From Novosphingobium sp. 28-62-57 (lineage in GTDB: Bacteria > Pseudomonadota > Alphaproteobacteria > Sphingomonadales > Sphingomonadaceae): 64,000 nt of DNA. Under the pieces are notes generated by a model. It worked only from the letters and a program-made list of their open reading frames with translations. It was not told the origin of the DNA and ran no database searches. Shown one piece after another: positions 56,864 to 64,000 of this stretch. A program made the translations under genes and the position numbers. The number at the start of each line of letters is the position of its first letter. Position 1 is the first letter of the stretch. The stretch spans positions 868,001 through 932,000 of the forward strand of contig NCGO01000001.1 of NCBI GenBank assembly GCA_002256985.1, given 5' to 3'.

Positions 56864-56888
56864 GCACAGGAATCGCCATGGCCTGTGC
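56864..56888. promoter_or_regulatory. Inverted repeat upstream of the secreted-protein gene
   Basis: GCACAGG (56864-56870) and CCTGTGC (56882-56888) are perfect 7-bp arms with 11 bp between them, 20 bp upstream of the ATG at 56844. Either an operator or a leader hairpin. The rest of the gap to recJ shows nothing else certain. Confidence 0.4.
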
Positions 56889-56990
56889 AGAATGATGAAA
56901 CCTTATGACCCGGTGACAAGTCCGCACCCGTGCGCAATCGCACTGCGGCCTGCCCTTTTCGTGCGCCCTGCTATGCTATAGCGCAAGGCG

Positions 56991-58826
56991 ATGATTCCAG
57001 TAACGGCGATTACGCATTCCCTCTCCGGTCAGGCTTGGCGCTGGCGCGGTGGCAACATGGATCTTGGCCCCAATAGCGTCGGTGGCAGCGGCAATCTGCG
57101 CGGCGAAAATCCGGGCGACGATATCGTAACCCAGTTGCTCCTGTCGCGCGGAGTCAGCCCCGATGATCTGGAGCGGCACCGCCGCCCGACCTTGCGTGAT
57201 TTCCTGCCCGATCCTTCGATTTTTCAGGACATGGAAACCGCCGCAAAGCGGCTTTGCGATGCCATCGAACGGGCCGAGCGCATCACGATTTATGGCGATT
57301 ATGATGTCGATGGTGCCACCAGTGCCGCGCTGCTGGTGCGGTTGCTGCGCGAGCTGGGCGTGGACGCCGGGCATTACATCCCCGACCGCCTGCTCGAAGG
57401 CTATGGCCCATCGGGCGAGGCTCTGGTGCGGCTGGCACGCGATGGATCGCAGCTGATCGTCACGGTGGATTGCGGCGCGATGGCGCATGAGGCGCTGGCC
57501 ATGGCCGCAGCCGAGGGTGTCGACGTGATCGTGGTGGACCACCACAAGTGCGCCGCAGAGCTTCCGCAGACCGCAGCACTGGTCAACCCCAACCGGCTGG
57601 ACGAATGCGACGAGGCCGCCGCCCACGGCCATCTGGCGGCCGTGGGCGTTGCCTTCCTGCTGGCCGTGGCAATCGTGCGCGAATTGCGCGGCCGCGGCTG
57701 GTTCGAGCGTAACCGGTGCAAGGCGCCCGATCTGATGGCGCTGCTCGATCTGGTGGCGCTGGGCACGGTCGCGGATGTGGCGCAACTCAAAGGGCTGAAC
57801 CGCGCGCTGGTGAGTCAGGGGCTGAAAATCATGGCGCGGCGCGAGAATGTGGGGCTTGCCGCCTTGATCGATGCCAGCCGCCTGAACCGGGCACCAACCT
57901 GCAGCGATCTGGGATTTGCCTTGGGGCCGCGCATCAATGCTGGTGGCCGCGTGGGCGAAGCTACGCTGGGCGTGCGCCTGTTGACCACGCAAGACCCTGA
58001 TGAAGCACGCGAAATTGCCGCGCAACTCTCACGCCTCAATGAGGAACGCCGCGCCATTGAGCAGGAAGTGCAGGAGGCGGCAGAAGCCCAGATCGCCGCC
58101 CAGCACAACCGCGCCGTGGTGGTCGTTGCCGGGCGTGGTTGGCATCCGGGTGTGATCGGCATCGTGGCCGGACGGATCAAGGAAAAGACCGGCAAACCCA
58201 CGCTGGTGATTGCGCTCGATGCCGATGAAGATGACACTGGCGATGGTGGAAAAGGCGTTAGCAAGGGCAAGGGTTCCGGCCGCTCGATCTCGGGCGTTGA
58301 TCTTGGCGCGGCGATCATTGCGGCGCGCGCGGCTGGCCTGCTGGTGGCAGGCGGCGGGCACGCCATGGCCTGCGGCCTGACGATCGAGCCGGGGCAGGTA
58401 AACGCGCTGGCAGATTGGCTGGACGAGCGTCTGGCGCGCGATGTGGTGAGCGCGCGGGCATCGCAGGCGCTGCTGCTGGACCTGTCGCTCAGCCCCGGCG
58501 GGCTGACCCCTGCACTGATCGAGACATTGGAGGCAGCCGGCCCCTTTGGCGTGGGCTGGCCGGGGCCGCGCGTGGCGGTGGGGCCGGTGCGGCTGGTCAA
58601 GTGCGATATCGTGGGCAACGATCACGTGCGCATGGTCGCCGCGGGCGCAGACGGGCGCTCGTTCAAGGCGATTGCCTTTCGCGCCGCCCAAAGCGAACTG
58701 GGGCAGACGCTGCTGCACGGCACGCGCGGACGGCACCTGTGGCTGGCGGGGCGCGCAAAGGTTGATGACTGGGGCAGCCGTCCCGCCGCCGAACTGCACG
58801 TGGAAGACGCCGCCTTTGCCGATTGA
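56991..58826 (+). CDS. recJ: Single-stranded-DNA-specific exonuclease RecJ
   Basis: 5'-3' exonuclease for recombination and mismatch repair. 611 residues. DHH-family motifs in order: IYGDYDVDGATSAALL (about residue 101), TVDCGA, VVDHHKCAA, and NPNRLDE. DHHA1 domain with HPGVIGIVAGRIKEK and GGGHAMACGLTI, then a C-terminal OB-fold. A short glycine/lysine-rich insertion lies at about residues 415-430 (DDTGDGGKGVSKGKGSG), between two conserved blocks; unusual but small. ATG 56991. Confidence 0.95.
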   Translation: MIPVTAITHSLSGQAWRWRGGNMDLGPNSVGGSGNLRGENPGDDIVTQLLLSRGVSPDDLERHRRPTLRDFLPDPSIFQDMETAAKRLCDAIERAERITIYGDYDVDGATSAALLVRLLRELGVDAGHYIPDRLLEGYGPSGEALVRLARDGSQLIVTVDCGAMAHEALAMAAAEGVDVIVVDHHKCAAELPQTAALVNPNRLDECDEAAAHGHLAAVGVAFLLAVAIVRELRGRGWFERNRCKAPDLMALLDLVALGTVADVAQLKGLNRALVSQGLKIMARRENVGLAALIDASRLNRAPTCSDLGFALGPRINAGGRVGEATLGVRLLTTQDPDEAREIAAQLSRLNEERRAIEQEVQEAAEAQIAAQHNRAVVVVAGRGWHPGVIGIVAGRIKEKTGKPTLVIALDADEDDTGDGGKGVSKGKGSGRSISGVDLGAAIIAARAAGLLVAGGGHAMACGLTIEPGQVNALADWLDERLARDVVSARASQALLLDLSLSPGGLTPALIETLEAAGPFGVGWPGPRVAVGPVRLVKCDIVGNDHVRMVAAGADGRSFKAIAFRAAQSELGQTLLHGTRGRHLWLAGRAKVDDWGSRPAAELHVEDAAFAD

Positions 58827-58906
58827 GAACTTTCTGCAATTCGATGCTTGACGCCCCGCGATAGTCCCCTTAGAGGCGCGGACCTGCCCAGCGGCGCAAG
58901 CCCAGT

Positions 58907-58981
58907 GGCCCCTTCGTCTAGCGGTTAGGACGCGGCCCTTTCACGGCTGAAACACGGGTTCGATTCCCGTAGGGGTCACCA
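58907..58981 (+). tRNA. tRNA-Glu (anticodon TTC)
   Basis: 75 nt with encoded CCA. The acceptor stem GGCCCCT pairs with AGGGGTC (one G-U), the anticodon loop reads CTTTCAC with anticodon TTC at 58940-58942, and the T loop is GGTTCGATTCC. Stand-alone gene 80 bp after recJ. Confidence 0.97.
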
Positions 58982-59235
58982 TTCATCGCCTTCTTCCAAG
59001 GCTTGATGACGAGGTGCGCAAAAGACGCCCTCTCGGGCCCCAACCACAGTTTACGTCAAGTGTTGTGAGGCCTTCGGGCTGCTGGCTTCTTTCCGCAGCA
59101 CCATTCCCTTGTCTGACTTCGGAACACTGGCCGGTCAGGCAAGGCCATGGTCGGCTTCGCCAATCACACTCTGTTCGGCCAACCGGGTATTCGTTGGCCG
59201 GTGCATCCAACGGAAACTTTGCATTACGGACTATT

Positions 59236-59256
59236 AAATATCCATTTCGGATATTT
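59236..59256. promoter_or_regulatory. Palindrome AAATATCC-N5-GGATATTT
   Basis: Perfect 8-bp arms in the AT-rich part of the region before the DUF11 cluster, 228 bp upstream of the first gene. Operator-like. Confidence 0.45.
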
Positions 59257-59370
59257 GCTCCTCAAATGGCAGTTAACATGCCAATTCAATGAGTTGCTCG
59301 AATCCTTCCAGACAAGAGTCTGATGCTGATAATCACCTATCAAGTTACGGTAATTGGTAGATATTACGGG

Positions 59371-59409
59371 ATGACTATTTCTTTAGATATATTAACTTTA
59401 GTTAGTCAT
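59371..59409. promoter_or_regulatory. Inverted repeat ATGACTA ... TAGTCAT
   Basis: Perfect 7-bp arms (59371-59377 and 59403-59409) around 25 bp of very AT-rich DNA, 75 bp upstream of the start at 59485. It may overlap the promoter. Confidence 0.4.
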
Positions 59410-59484
59410 TCTAAGGCGCAGATACTAAGGAGATTCACTTAGACCTTTACTCTTCGGTAACCACAGCAGGCCTAAACGCCTCGC

Positions 59485-60456
59485 ATGACAAACGCCCGCA
59501 AACATATCGCCCTGGTATCCCTCGCAGCCTCCACGGCATTCGGAGCGCATCACGCCCATGCCGCCGGGGTGACCGCCGGCACGCTGATTGAGAACACGGC
59601 TTCGGCCAGCTATGGCACCGGCGGCGCCACCACCACGGTCAATTCGAACACCGTGTCGATCCGCGTGGACGAACTGCTGGATGTGGCGGTCAGCTCGCTC
59701 GATGCAGGGTCTGTCCCGCTCGCCGATAGCGCTGTCCTGACCTACCGGCTCGACAACACTGGCAACGGTGCCGAGGCGTTTTCGATCAACGTCACGCCCA
59801 CGGTCAGCGGCAATGGCTTTGACGCGGTGGTTCAGACCATCGCGATCGACAGCAACGACAATGGCACGTACGAGCCCGGCGTCGATACCGTCATCACCAA
59901 CGGCGCGGCCACGCCCGAACTCGCGGCCGATGGCAGCACGCGCATTTTCGTGGTCGTAACCCAACCTTCGGGCACCACCGATGGCCTTGCGGGCCAAGTC
60001 CGCGTCACCGCGCAGGCGCTGACGGGCGCGGGCACGCCGGGCACCAGCTTTGCCGGGCTTGGTCAGGGCGGCGGTGATGCCGTGGTCGGTGCGACGACCG
60101 CCAATGCCAATGCGCTCGGTGCGCTGATCGCCAGCTCGGCGAGCGTCGCGCTGGTCAAGTCCTTCACGATTGTCGATCCGTTTGGCGGGGCCAAGCCCGT
60201 GCCCGGTGCAGTCGTCACCTTCACCATCGCCGCCACGGCCAGCGGCAGCGGCGCGGTCAACGATCTGCATGTGATCGACGCCATTCCTGCCGGAACGACC
60301 TACGTCGCCAATTCGGTTGCGCTTGGCGGCACCGCGCTGACCGATGCGGCAGATGGCGATGCGGGCGTTGCCTCGGCTTCGGGCATCGATGTCACCATCG
60401 GCACGCTGGCAGGCGGAGCGAGCAGCACGGTTACTTTCCAGACCACGATCAACTGA
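59485..60456 (+). CDS. Secreted DUF11-like surface protein 1
   Basis: 323 residues with a signal peptide cut after AHHAHA. The mature N-terminus AGVTAGTLIENTASASYGTGG resembles the start of the proteins at 61031 and 62142. A C-terminal beta-sandwich from about residue 225 (VALVKSFTIVDPF...PVPGAVVTFTIAATASG) has the DUF11 pattern ending IGTLAGGASSTVTFQTTI. Probably part of a surface or matrix layer. ATG 59485. First gene of a four-gene row on one strand. Confidence 0.78.
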   Translation: MTNARKHIALVSLAASTAFGAHHAHAAGVTAGTLIENTASASYGTGGATTTVNSNTVSIRVDELLDVAVSSLDAGSVPLADSAVLTYRLDNTGNGAEAFSINVTPTVSGNGFDAVVQTIAIDSNDNGTYEPGVDTVITNGAATPELAADGSTRIFVVVTQPSGTTDGLAGQVRVTAQALTGAGTPGTSFAGLGQGGGDAVVGATTANANALGALIASSASVALVKSFTIVDPFGGAKPVPGAVVTFTIAATASGSGAVNDLHVIDAIPAGTTYVANSVALGGTALTDAADGDAGVASASGIDVTIGTLAGGASSTVTFQTTIN

Positions 60457-60491
60457 TCTGTCGTCAGACGCTTTTGAAACGGAACTAGGCT

Positions 60492-60959
60492 ATGATCAGG
60501 CTTATCTCGACAATCCTCGCCATCACGCTGGCCACCGCGCCCGCCATGGCGCAGCTGCAGCCCAGCGTCGTCCTTGAAGGCGGCGTAAAGCTGGAAAAGA
60601 CCGTGGAGGCCAACGGTCGCACCCAGATCGTGCTGGAAGACCCCAAAGTGGTCGTTCCCGGCGACAAGCTGCTGTTCTCCACCAAGTATGCCAACAAGGG
60701 CAGCCAGCAGGTCGACAACTTCGTCGTGACCAACCCGGTGCCTCAGGCCGTGCGCGTGGCCGATGACAGTGCCGCCACGCTGCAAGTCTCGGTCGATGGC
60801 GGCGCGGCTTATGGCCTGCTGTCGGCGCTGACCGTCAAGCAAGCGGACGGTGCGGCCCGCCCCGCCCGCGCAGAAGACATCACCCACATTCGCTGGATCG
60901 TTCCTGCCATCGCTCCGGGTGGCAGCGGCACGGTCGAGTATCACGCCATCGTTCGCTGA
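60492..60959 (+). CDS. Small secreted DUF11-like protein
   Basis: 155 residues: signal peptide MIRLISTILAITLATAPAMA, then one beta-sandwich domain. KTVEANGRTQIVLEDPKVVVPGDKLLFSTKYANKGSQ matches the DUF11 strand order; DEDIT-like ARAEDITHIRWIVPAIAPGGSGTVEYHAIV closes it. 35 bp after the previous gene, so co-transcribed. May be a partner of the larger proteins. Confidence 0.72.
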   Translation: MIRLISTILAITLATAPAMAQLQPSVVLEGGVKLEKTVEANGRTQIVLEDPKVVVPGDKLLFSTKYANKGSQQVDNFVVTNPVPQAVRVADDSAATLQVSVDGGAAYGLLSALTVKQADGAARPARAEDITHIRWIVPAIAPGGSGTVEYHAIVR

Positions 60960-61030
60960 ATAGGCTGCGACACACCGCCTGGCCTGCTGGCGGCACGCAA
61001 AGCAGGTAGCTTAAGACAGGGATCGTCATC

Positions 61031-62092
61031 ATGAAATCGACCAGCAGAATGCTGGGCGCTACCAGTGCGCTTGCACTGTTTGCGTTCGGCGCGACATCGG
61101 CGCACGCGGCGGGGACAACCGCAGGCGACACCATCACCAACGAGGCCACCGTCAGCTTTCAGGTTGGCGGTATCTCTCAGAATACCCAAACCGCCAGCGA
61201 CACGCTGGTTGTTGACCGCAAGATCAACCTGACGGTTGCCGAAGACGGCACGGCCACCACGGTCGTCACGCCGGGTTCGGTCTCGCAGGTGACCACCTTC
61301 ACCGTGACCAACACGTCAAACGCCCCGCTCGACTTTGCGCTGGAAGGCCTGCAGCAGACCGGCGGAACGGCGGCGCATGGCGGCACCGACAGCTTCCAGG
61401 CCACCAACGTGCGCCTGTTCGTCGACAGCGATGACAACGGCATTTTCGATGCTGGCGCCGATACGCTGGTGACCTTCCTCGATGAAGTCGCTGCCGATGC
61501 CACGCGCCGCGTGTTCGTGGTCACCGACATTCCGCTCGGCCTTGCCAACGGCGCAGTTGCAGGCGTGGGCTTGCGCGCCACGGCGCGCGAAGCAGGCACA
61601 GCCAACACGCAAGGCGCTACGCTGACTCAGACCACCGGAGCCAACACCGCAAACATGGACACCGTGTTTGCCGATACGGTTGCAGGTCCTGACGATAGCG
61701 AGCGCGATGCGGCACAATCGGCACGCGATGACTATACCGTCGCCACCGCCATGCTGACGGTCGTCAAGACCAGCCGCATCGTTTCGGATCCGGTGAACCT
61801 TACCGTTAATCCGAAGATGATCCCCGGCGCAGTTATCGAATACTGCATCGCGGTAACGAACGCACCCGGCGCATCGGCGGCTGCATCGATTGGCATCAAT
61901 GACCCTCTGCCTACGACTGTCACCTATGAACCTTCGTTCGGGGTGAAGGTGGATGGCACTGTGTCCGGCGGCGTCTGCCTCGCAGACGGAGCCACTGCAG
62001 GGGCTGAAAGCGCGGGCACAGTAACCGGTACGATCGCCAGCCTTACGGGTGGTGAGACCAAGACCGTCCTGTTCCACGCGACGATCGACTAA
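61031..62092 (+). CDS. Secreted DUF11-like surface protein 2
   Basis: 353 residues, signal peptide ending SAHAAG, mature start GTTAGDTITNEATVSFQVGG like the first protein. Two beta domains: about 50-200 with a calcium-site-like DSDDNGIFDAGADTLV, and a C-terminal DUF11-like domain from about 230 (LTVVKTSRIVSDPVN...MIPGAVIEYCIAVTNAPG). The same DSNDNGTYEPGVDTVI-type loop occurs in the protein at 59485, supporting paralogy. ATG 61031, 71 bp after the previous stop. Confidence 0.78.
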   Translation: MKSTSRMLGATSALALFAFGATSAHAAGTTAGDTITNEATVSFQVGGISQNTQTASDTLVVDRKINLTVAEDGTATTVVTPGSVSQVTTFTVTNTSNAPLDFALEGLQQTGGTAAHGGTDSFQATNVRLFVDSDDNGIFDAGADTLVTFLDEVAADATRRVFVVTDIPLGLANGAVAGVGLRATAREAGTANTQGATLTQTTGANTANMDTVFADTVAGPDDSERDAAQSARDDYTVATAMLTVVKTSRIVSDPVNLTVNPKMIPGAVIEYCIAVTNAPGASAAASIGINDPLPTTVTYEPSFGVKVDGTVSGGVCLADGATAGAESAGTVTGTIASLTGGETKTVLFHATID

Positions 62093-62099
62093 AGAGCAC

Positions 62100-62128
62100 G
62101 CCGGCCTTGCTGTGATGGCAAGGCCGGC
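62100..62128. promoter_or_regulatory. Perfect hairpin between two DUF11 genes
   Basis: GCCGGCCTTGC (62100-62110) and GCAAGGCCGGC (62118-62128) form an 11-bp stem with a 7-nt loop. No T-run follows, so it is not a classical terminator. It lies just before the ATG at 62142, whose ribosome-binding site is not evident. Confidence 0.65.
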
Positions 62129-62141
62129 ACGCCCATCGCGA

Positions 62142-64000
62142 ATGACCACCTTTTCAGCATCCTTCATCAAGCACTGGCTCTCAGGCCTGATCGCTGCGAT
62201 GCTGCTGATGGTTCCTGCCGCAGCCCATGCGCAGGGAACCATCACCAACACCGCCACCGCAAAGTGGACTGATCACGGCGAGACCGTGACCGCCACCTCC
62301 AACACGGTTTCGTTCCGGGTTGAGACACCGACTGTGGCACTGCAAACGCTGCGCTATCTTCCTGACGGCGCACAGGCCTTTTCGCTGGCCATGCCCACCT
62401 GCGGCCAGCGCAGCATGACCGCGGCAGGATCGCAAACGGCGCTGGCACTCAACGGCTCGCTGCTGCCTGCCAACAGCTTCCGCATTGGCGAGATGCTCTA
62501 TGTGCGCATCTCGGCACCGCTGGCCAATCGCGCGGCGGATGCAATCGATCAGCTTCAGATCAAGACGACCACATCTTCGGGCGACGAGGAACTGGTCACC
62601 GTTGCCGAAACCGGCGTTAACACCGGCGAATTCATCGCCGTGATTGCCACCACCGCCATCCCGCCAAGCCCGACCCAGCGCGACTGCCAGTTGAGCGTCC
62701 ATGCTGGCGATTCGATCACCATCGCCATCGCCGACAGCCGCCTGCAGCTTGATGCCCTGCCCGTGGGCAATGTGCAGGTTCTGGCAGACCCGTTCGGTCT
62801 GGTGTTTGACAGCCGCGATGGCACCCCGATCGATGGCGTGACGATCACGCTGATCGACGTGGCGACGGGCCAGCCCGCGCAAGTCTTTGGCGATGATGGC
62901 ATCACCCGCTGGCCTTCCACCGTGGTGACGGGCCAGGCCGTGACCGATGGGGCGGGCACAATCCATCCGATGCCGCCGGGCGATTACCGCTTCCCGCTCG
63001 CCGCGCTGGGCAGCTATCGCCTGCGCGTTGAACCGCCAGCCGGATACACCGTGCCTTCCACGGTGCCGCTGGACGCGCTGCGCACCATCCGCCGCCCAGA
63101 AGGCAATCTGGTGGAACTCAGCGATGCCTCGTTTGGCGGCATTGTTACGCTGACGTCACCCACGCCCGTGCGTGTCGACATTCCCGCAGACTCGCCCAAC
63201 ATCGCCGCCAACCTGACCAAGGCCGCCTCGCGTGAGAGCCTCAATCCCGGCGATGCGGTGATCTTTACCGTGCTGGCCAGCAACCCAGATCCCCGCCGCG
63301 CGCTGTTCAATGTGACGCTGCGCGATACGCCATCGCAGTGGCTGCGCTTTGTGGCCAAGTCAGTGCGCATCAACGGCCAGAGCGCAGGCACCGCTGCCAG
63401 CTTCACCCCGGACGGACGCCAATTGGCGATCACGCTTGATCGGATTGCCCCCGGCCAGACGGTCAAGGTCACTTATGCAATGACCGCCCGCCCGGATGCC
63501 CCGGCGGGCGATGTGCTCAATCTGGTGCAATTGACCGACAACCGTGGGCAAGTGTCCACGGCGCAGGCGCGGGTGCGGATCGAGGACGAGATCCTTGTCA
63601 GCCGGATGACCCTGATTGGCCGGGTGACCGCAGGCGATTGCAGCGTGCGCGGCGAGCGCATCGGTATCCCCGGCGTGCGCGTCATGCTCGAAGATGGCAG
63701 CTTTGCCATGACCGACGCCGATGGCCGCTATCACTTTGAAGGTCTGGTGCCCGGAACCCACGTGGTTCAGGTGGCCGAACAGACCCTGCCCAAAGGCGGC
63801 CGCTTCATCGATTGCGTCAATTCCACCCGCAGTGCCGGCAGCGCCACATCGCGCTTCATCACCGGCCAGGGCGGAACGCTGGCCGTGGCAGATTTCAGTG
63901 CTGTTCTTCCACAAGATATGAAGAGTGCGCTGCAACCCATTGCAGAAAAGCCCATTTCCTCTGAAACGAGCAATGCAGAACAGCCTGCAAAGCCAGCCGC
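62142..64000 (+). CDS. Large secreted DUF11-like protein, incomplete at the window end
   Basis: Open from ATG 62142 to the edge, at least 619 residues. Signal peptide (HWLSGLIAAMLLMVPAAAHA), then QGTITNTATAKWTDHGETVT like the N-termini of its neighbours. A DUF11-like domain lies at about 350-480 (LTKAASRESLNPGDAVIFTVLASN), and a carboxypeptidase-regulatory/SdrD-like beta domain near 505-550 (IPGVRVMLEDGSFAMTDADGRYHFEGLVPGTHVV). It may continue into an outer-membrane or anchoring part outside the window. Co-directional with the three genes before it. Confidence 0.75.
   Translation, partial: MTTFSASFIKHWLSGLIAAMLLMVPAAAHAQGTITNTATAKWTDHGETVTATSNTVSFRVETPTVALQTLRYLPDGAQAFSLAMPTCGQRSMTAAGSQTALALNGSLLPANSFRIGEMLYVRISAPLANRAADAIDQLQIKTTTSSGDEELVTVAETGVNTGEFIAVIATTAIPPSPTQRDCQLSVHAGDSITIAIADSRLQLDALPVGNVQVLADPFGLVFDSRDGTPIDGVTITLIDVATGQPAQVFGDDGITRWPSTVVTGQAVTDGAGTIHPMPPGDYRFPLAALGSYRLRVEPPAGYTVPSTVPLDALRTIRRPEGNLVELSDASFGGIVTLTSPTPVRVDIPADSPNIAANLTKAASRESLNPGDAVIFTVLASNPDPRRALFNVTLRDTPSQWLRFVAKSVRINGQSAGTAASFTPDGRQLAITLDRIAPGQTVKVTYAMTARPDAPAGDVLNLVQLTDNRGQVSTAQARVRIEDEILVSRMTLIGRVTAGDCSVRGERIGIPGVRVMLEDGSFAMTDADGRYHFEGLVPGTHVVQVAEQTLPKGGRFIDCVNSTRSAGSATSRFITGQGGTLAVADFSAVLPQDMKSALQPIAEKPISSETSNAEQPAKPA

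Larger units (their letters stand above)
58982..59484. other. Intergenic region before the DUF11 cluster
   Basis: About 500 bp without a supported gene. The first 240 bp are GC-rich. From about 59220 to 59440 the DNA turns strongly AT-rich and contains two inverted repeats (59236-59256 and 59371-59409), so it probably holds the promoter of the surface-protein cluster. An ORF at 59014-59292 has no ribosome-binding site or recognisable sequence. No tRNA-Glu 3' duplication (attachment site) seen. Confidence 0.6.

Noticed and set aside
59014-59292. 92-residue ORF after tRNA-Glu
   Set aside because: No ribosome-binding site and low-quality sequence running into the AT-rich region; probably chance.
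58907-59484. Integration site at tRNA-Glu
   Set aside because: I found no second copy of the tRNA 3' end and no integrase in the window, although part of the element could lie beyond it.

Overview
The window looks like a chromosomal segment of an alphaproteobacterium of the order Sphingomonadales. A Novosphingobium-like genus is my best guess. The basis is high GC, the housekeeping gene neighbours (rpiB-glyA-nrdR-trmJ; queA-ppi-coaD-ispA-xseB), frequent GTG/TTG starts and several families of long palindromic intergenic repeats. No database was consulted, so genus and family names rest on recognition of motifs.

Layout. 1-7 kb: a partial flavin monooxygenase (minus), then rpiB-glyA-nrdR-trmJ, rpsD, a small hypothetical gene, tgt (minus) and a TauE/SafE-type membrane protein. 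7-31 kb: the most striking locus. A single 18.3-kb minus-strand gene encodes a 6,094-residue RTX (GGxGxDxLx) protein. A complete type I secretion system (PrtD-type ABC transporter, HlyD-type adaptor, TolC-type outer-membrane channel) is transcribed divergently from it. A conserved hypothetical gene follows the RTX gene on its strand. 31-37 kb: a cytochrome P450, then queA, a periplasmic cyclophilin, coaD, ispA and xseB (all minus), then two small membrane proteins. 37-42 kb: purL, a Coq4-like gene, and serB and miaA head to head with overlapping 5' ends. 42-51 kb: branched-chain amino acid genes ilvB-(small membrane ORF)-ilvN-ilvC and leuA, with a glycosyltransferase, a YceI-like protein and an epoxide hydrolase between ilvC and leuA. 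leuA is preceded by a leucine-rich leader peptide ORF and alternative RNA hairpins. 51-59 kb: an amidohydrolase and a nitronate monooxygenase with a shared upstream motif, an AHH-type nuclease with an overlapping partner gene, a flavodoxin-like gene with a secreted protein, recJ and tRNA-Glu(TTC). 59-64 kb: a row of four secreted DUF11-like surface proteins, the last one cut by the window edge.

How the genes work together. The RTX protein, its exporter and perhaps the downstream hypothetical gene form a secretion/adhesion unit. The DUF11 cluster is a second, independent surface module. ilvB, ilvN, ilvC and leuA cover the shared steps of valine/isoleucine synthesis and the first committed step of leucine synthesis. 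tgt and queA both act in queuosine modification, and miaA and trmJ also modify tRNA, although these genes are scattered.

Points most worth a second look: the modular architecture of the giant RTX protein (ten internal copies of a target-like module, a nidogen-like insertion and a serralysin-like C-terminus), the Shine-Dalgarno-sequestering hairpin in front of it, the leuA leader, the unannotated 57-residue membrane ORF between ilvB and ilvN, and a tandem 10-bp repeat that recurs at two convergent gene junctions.
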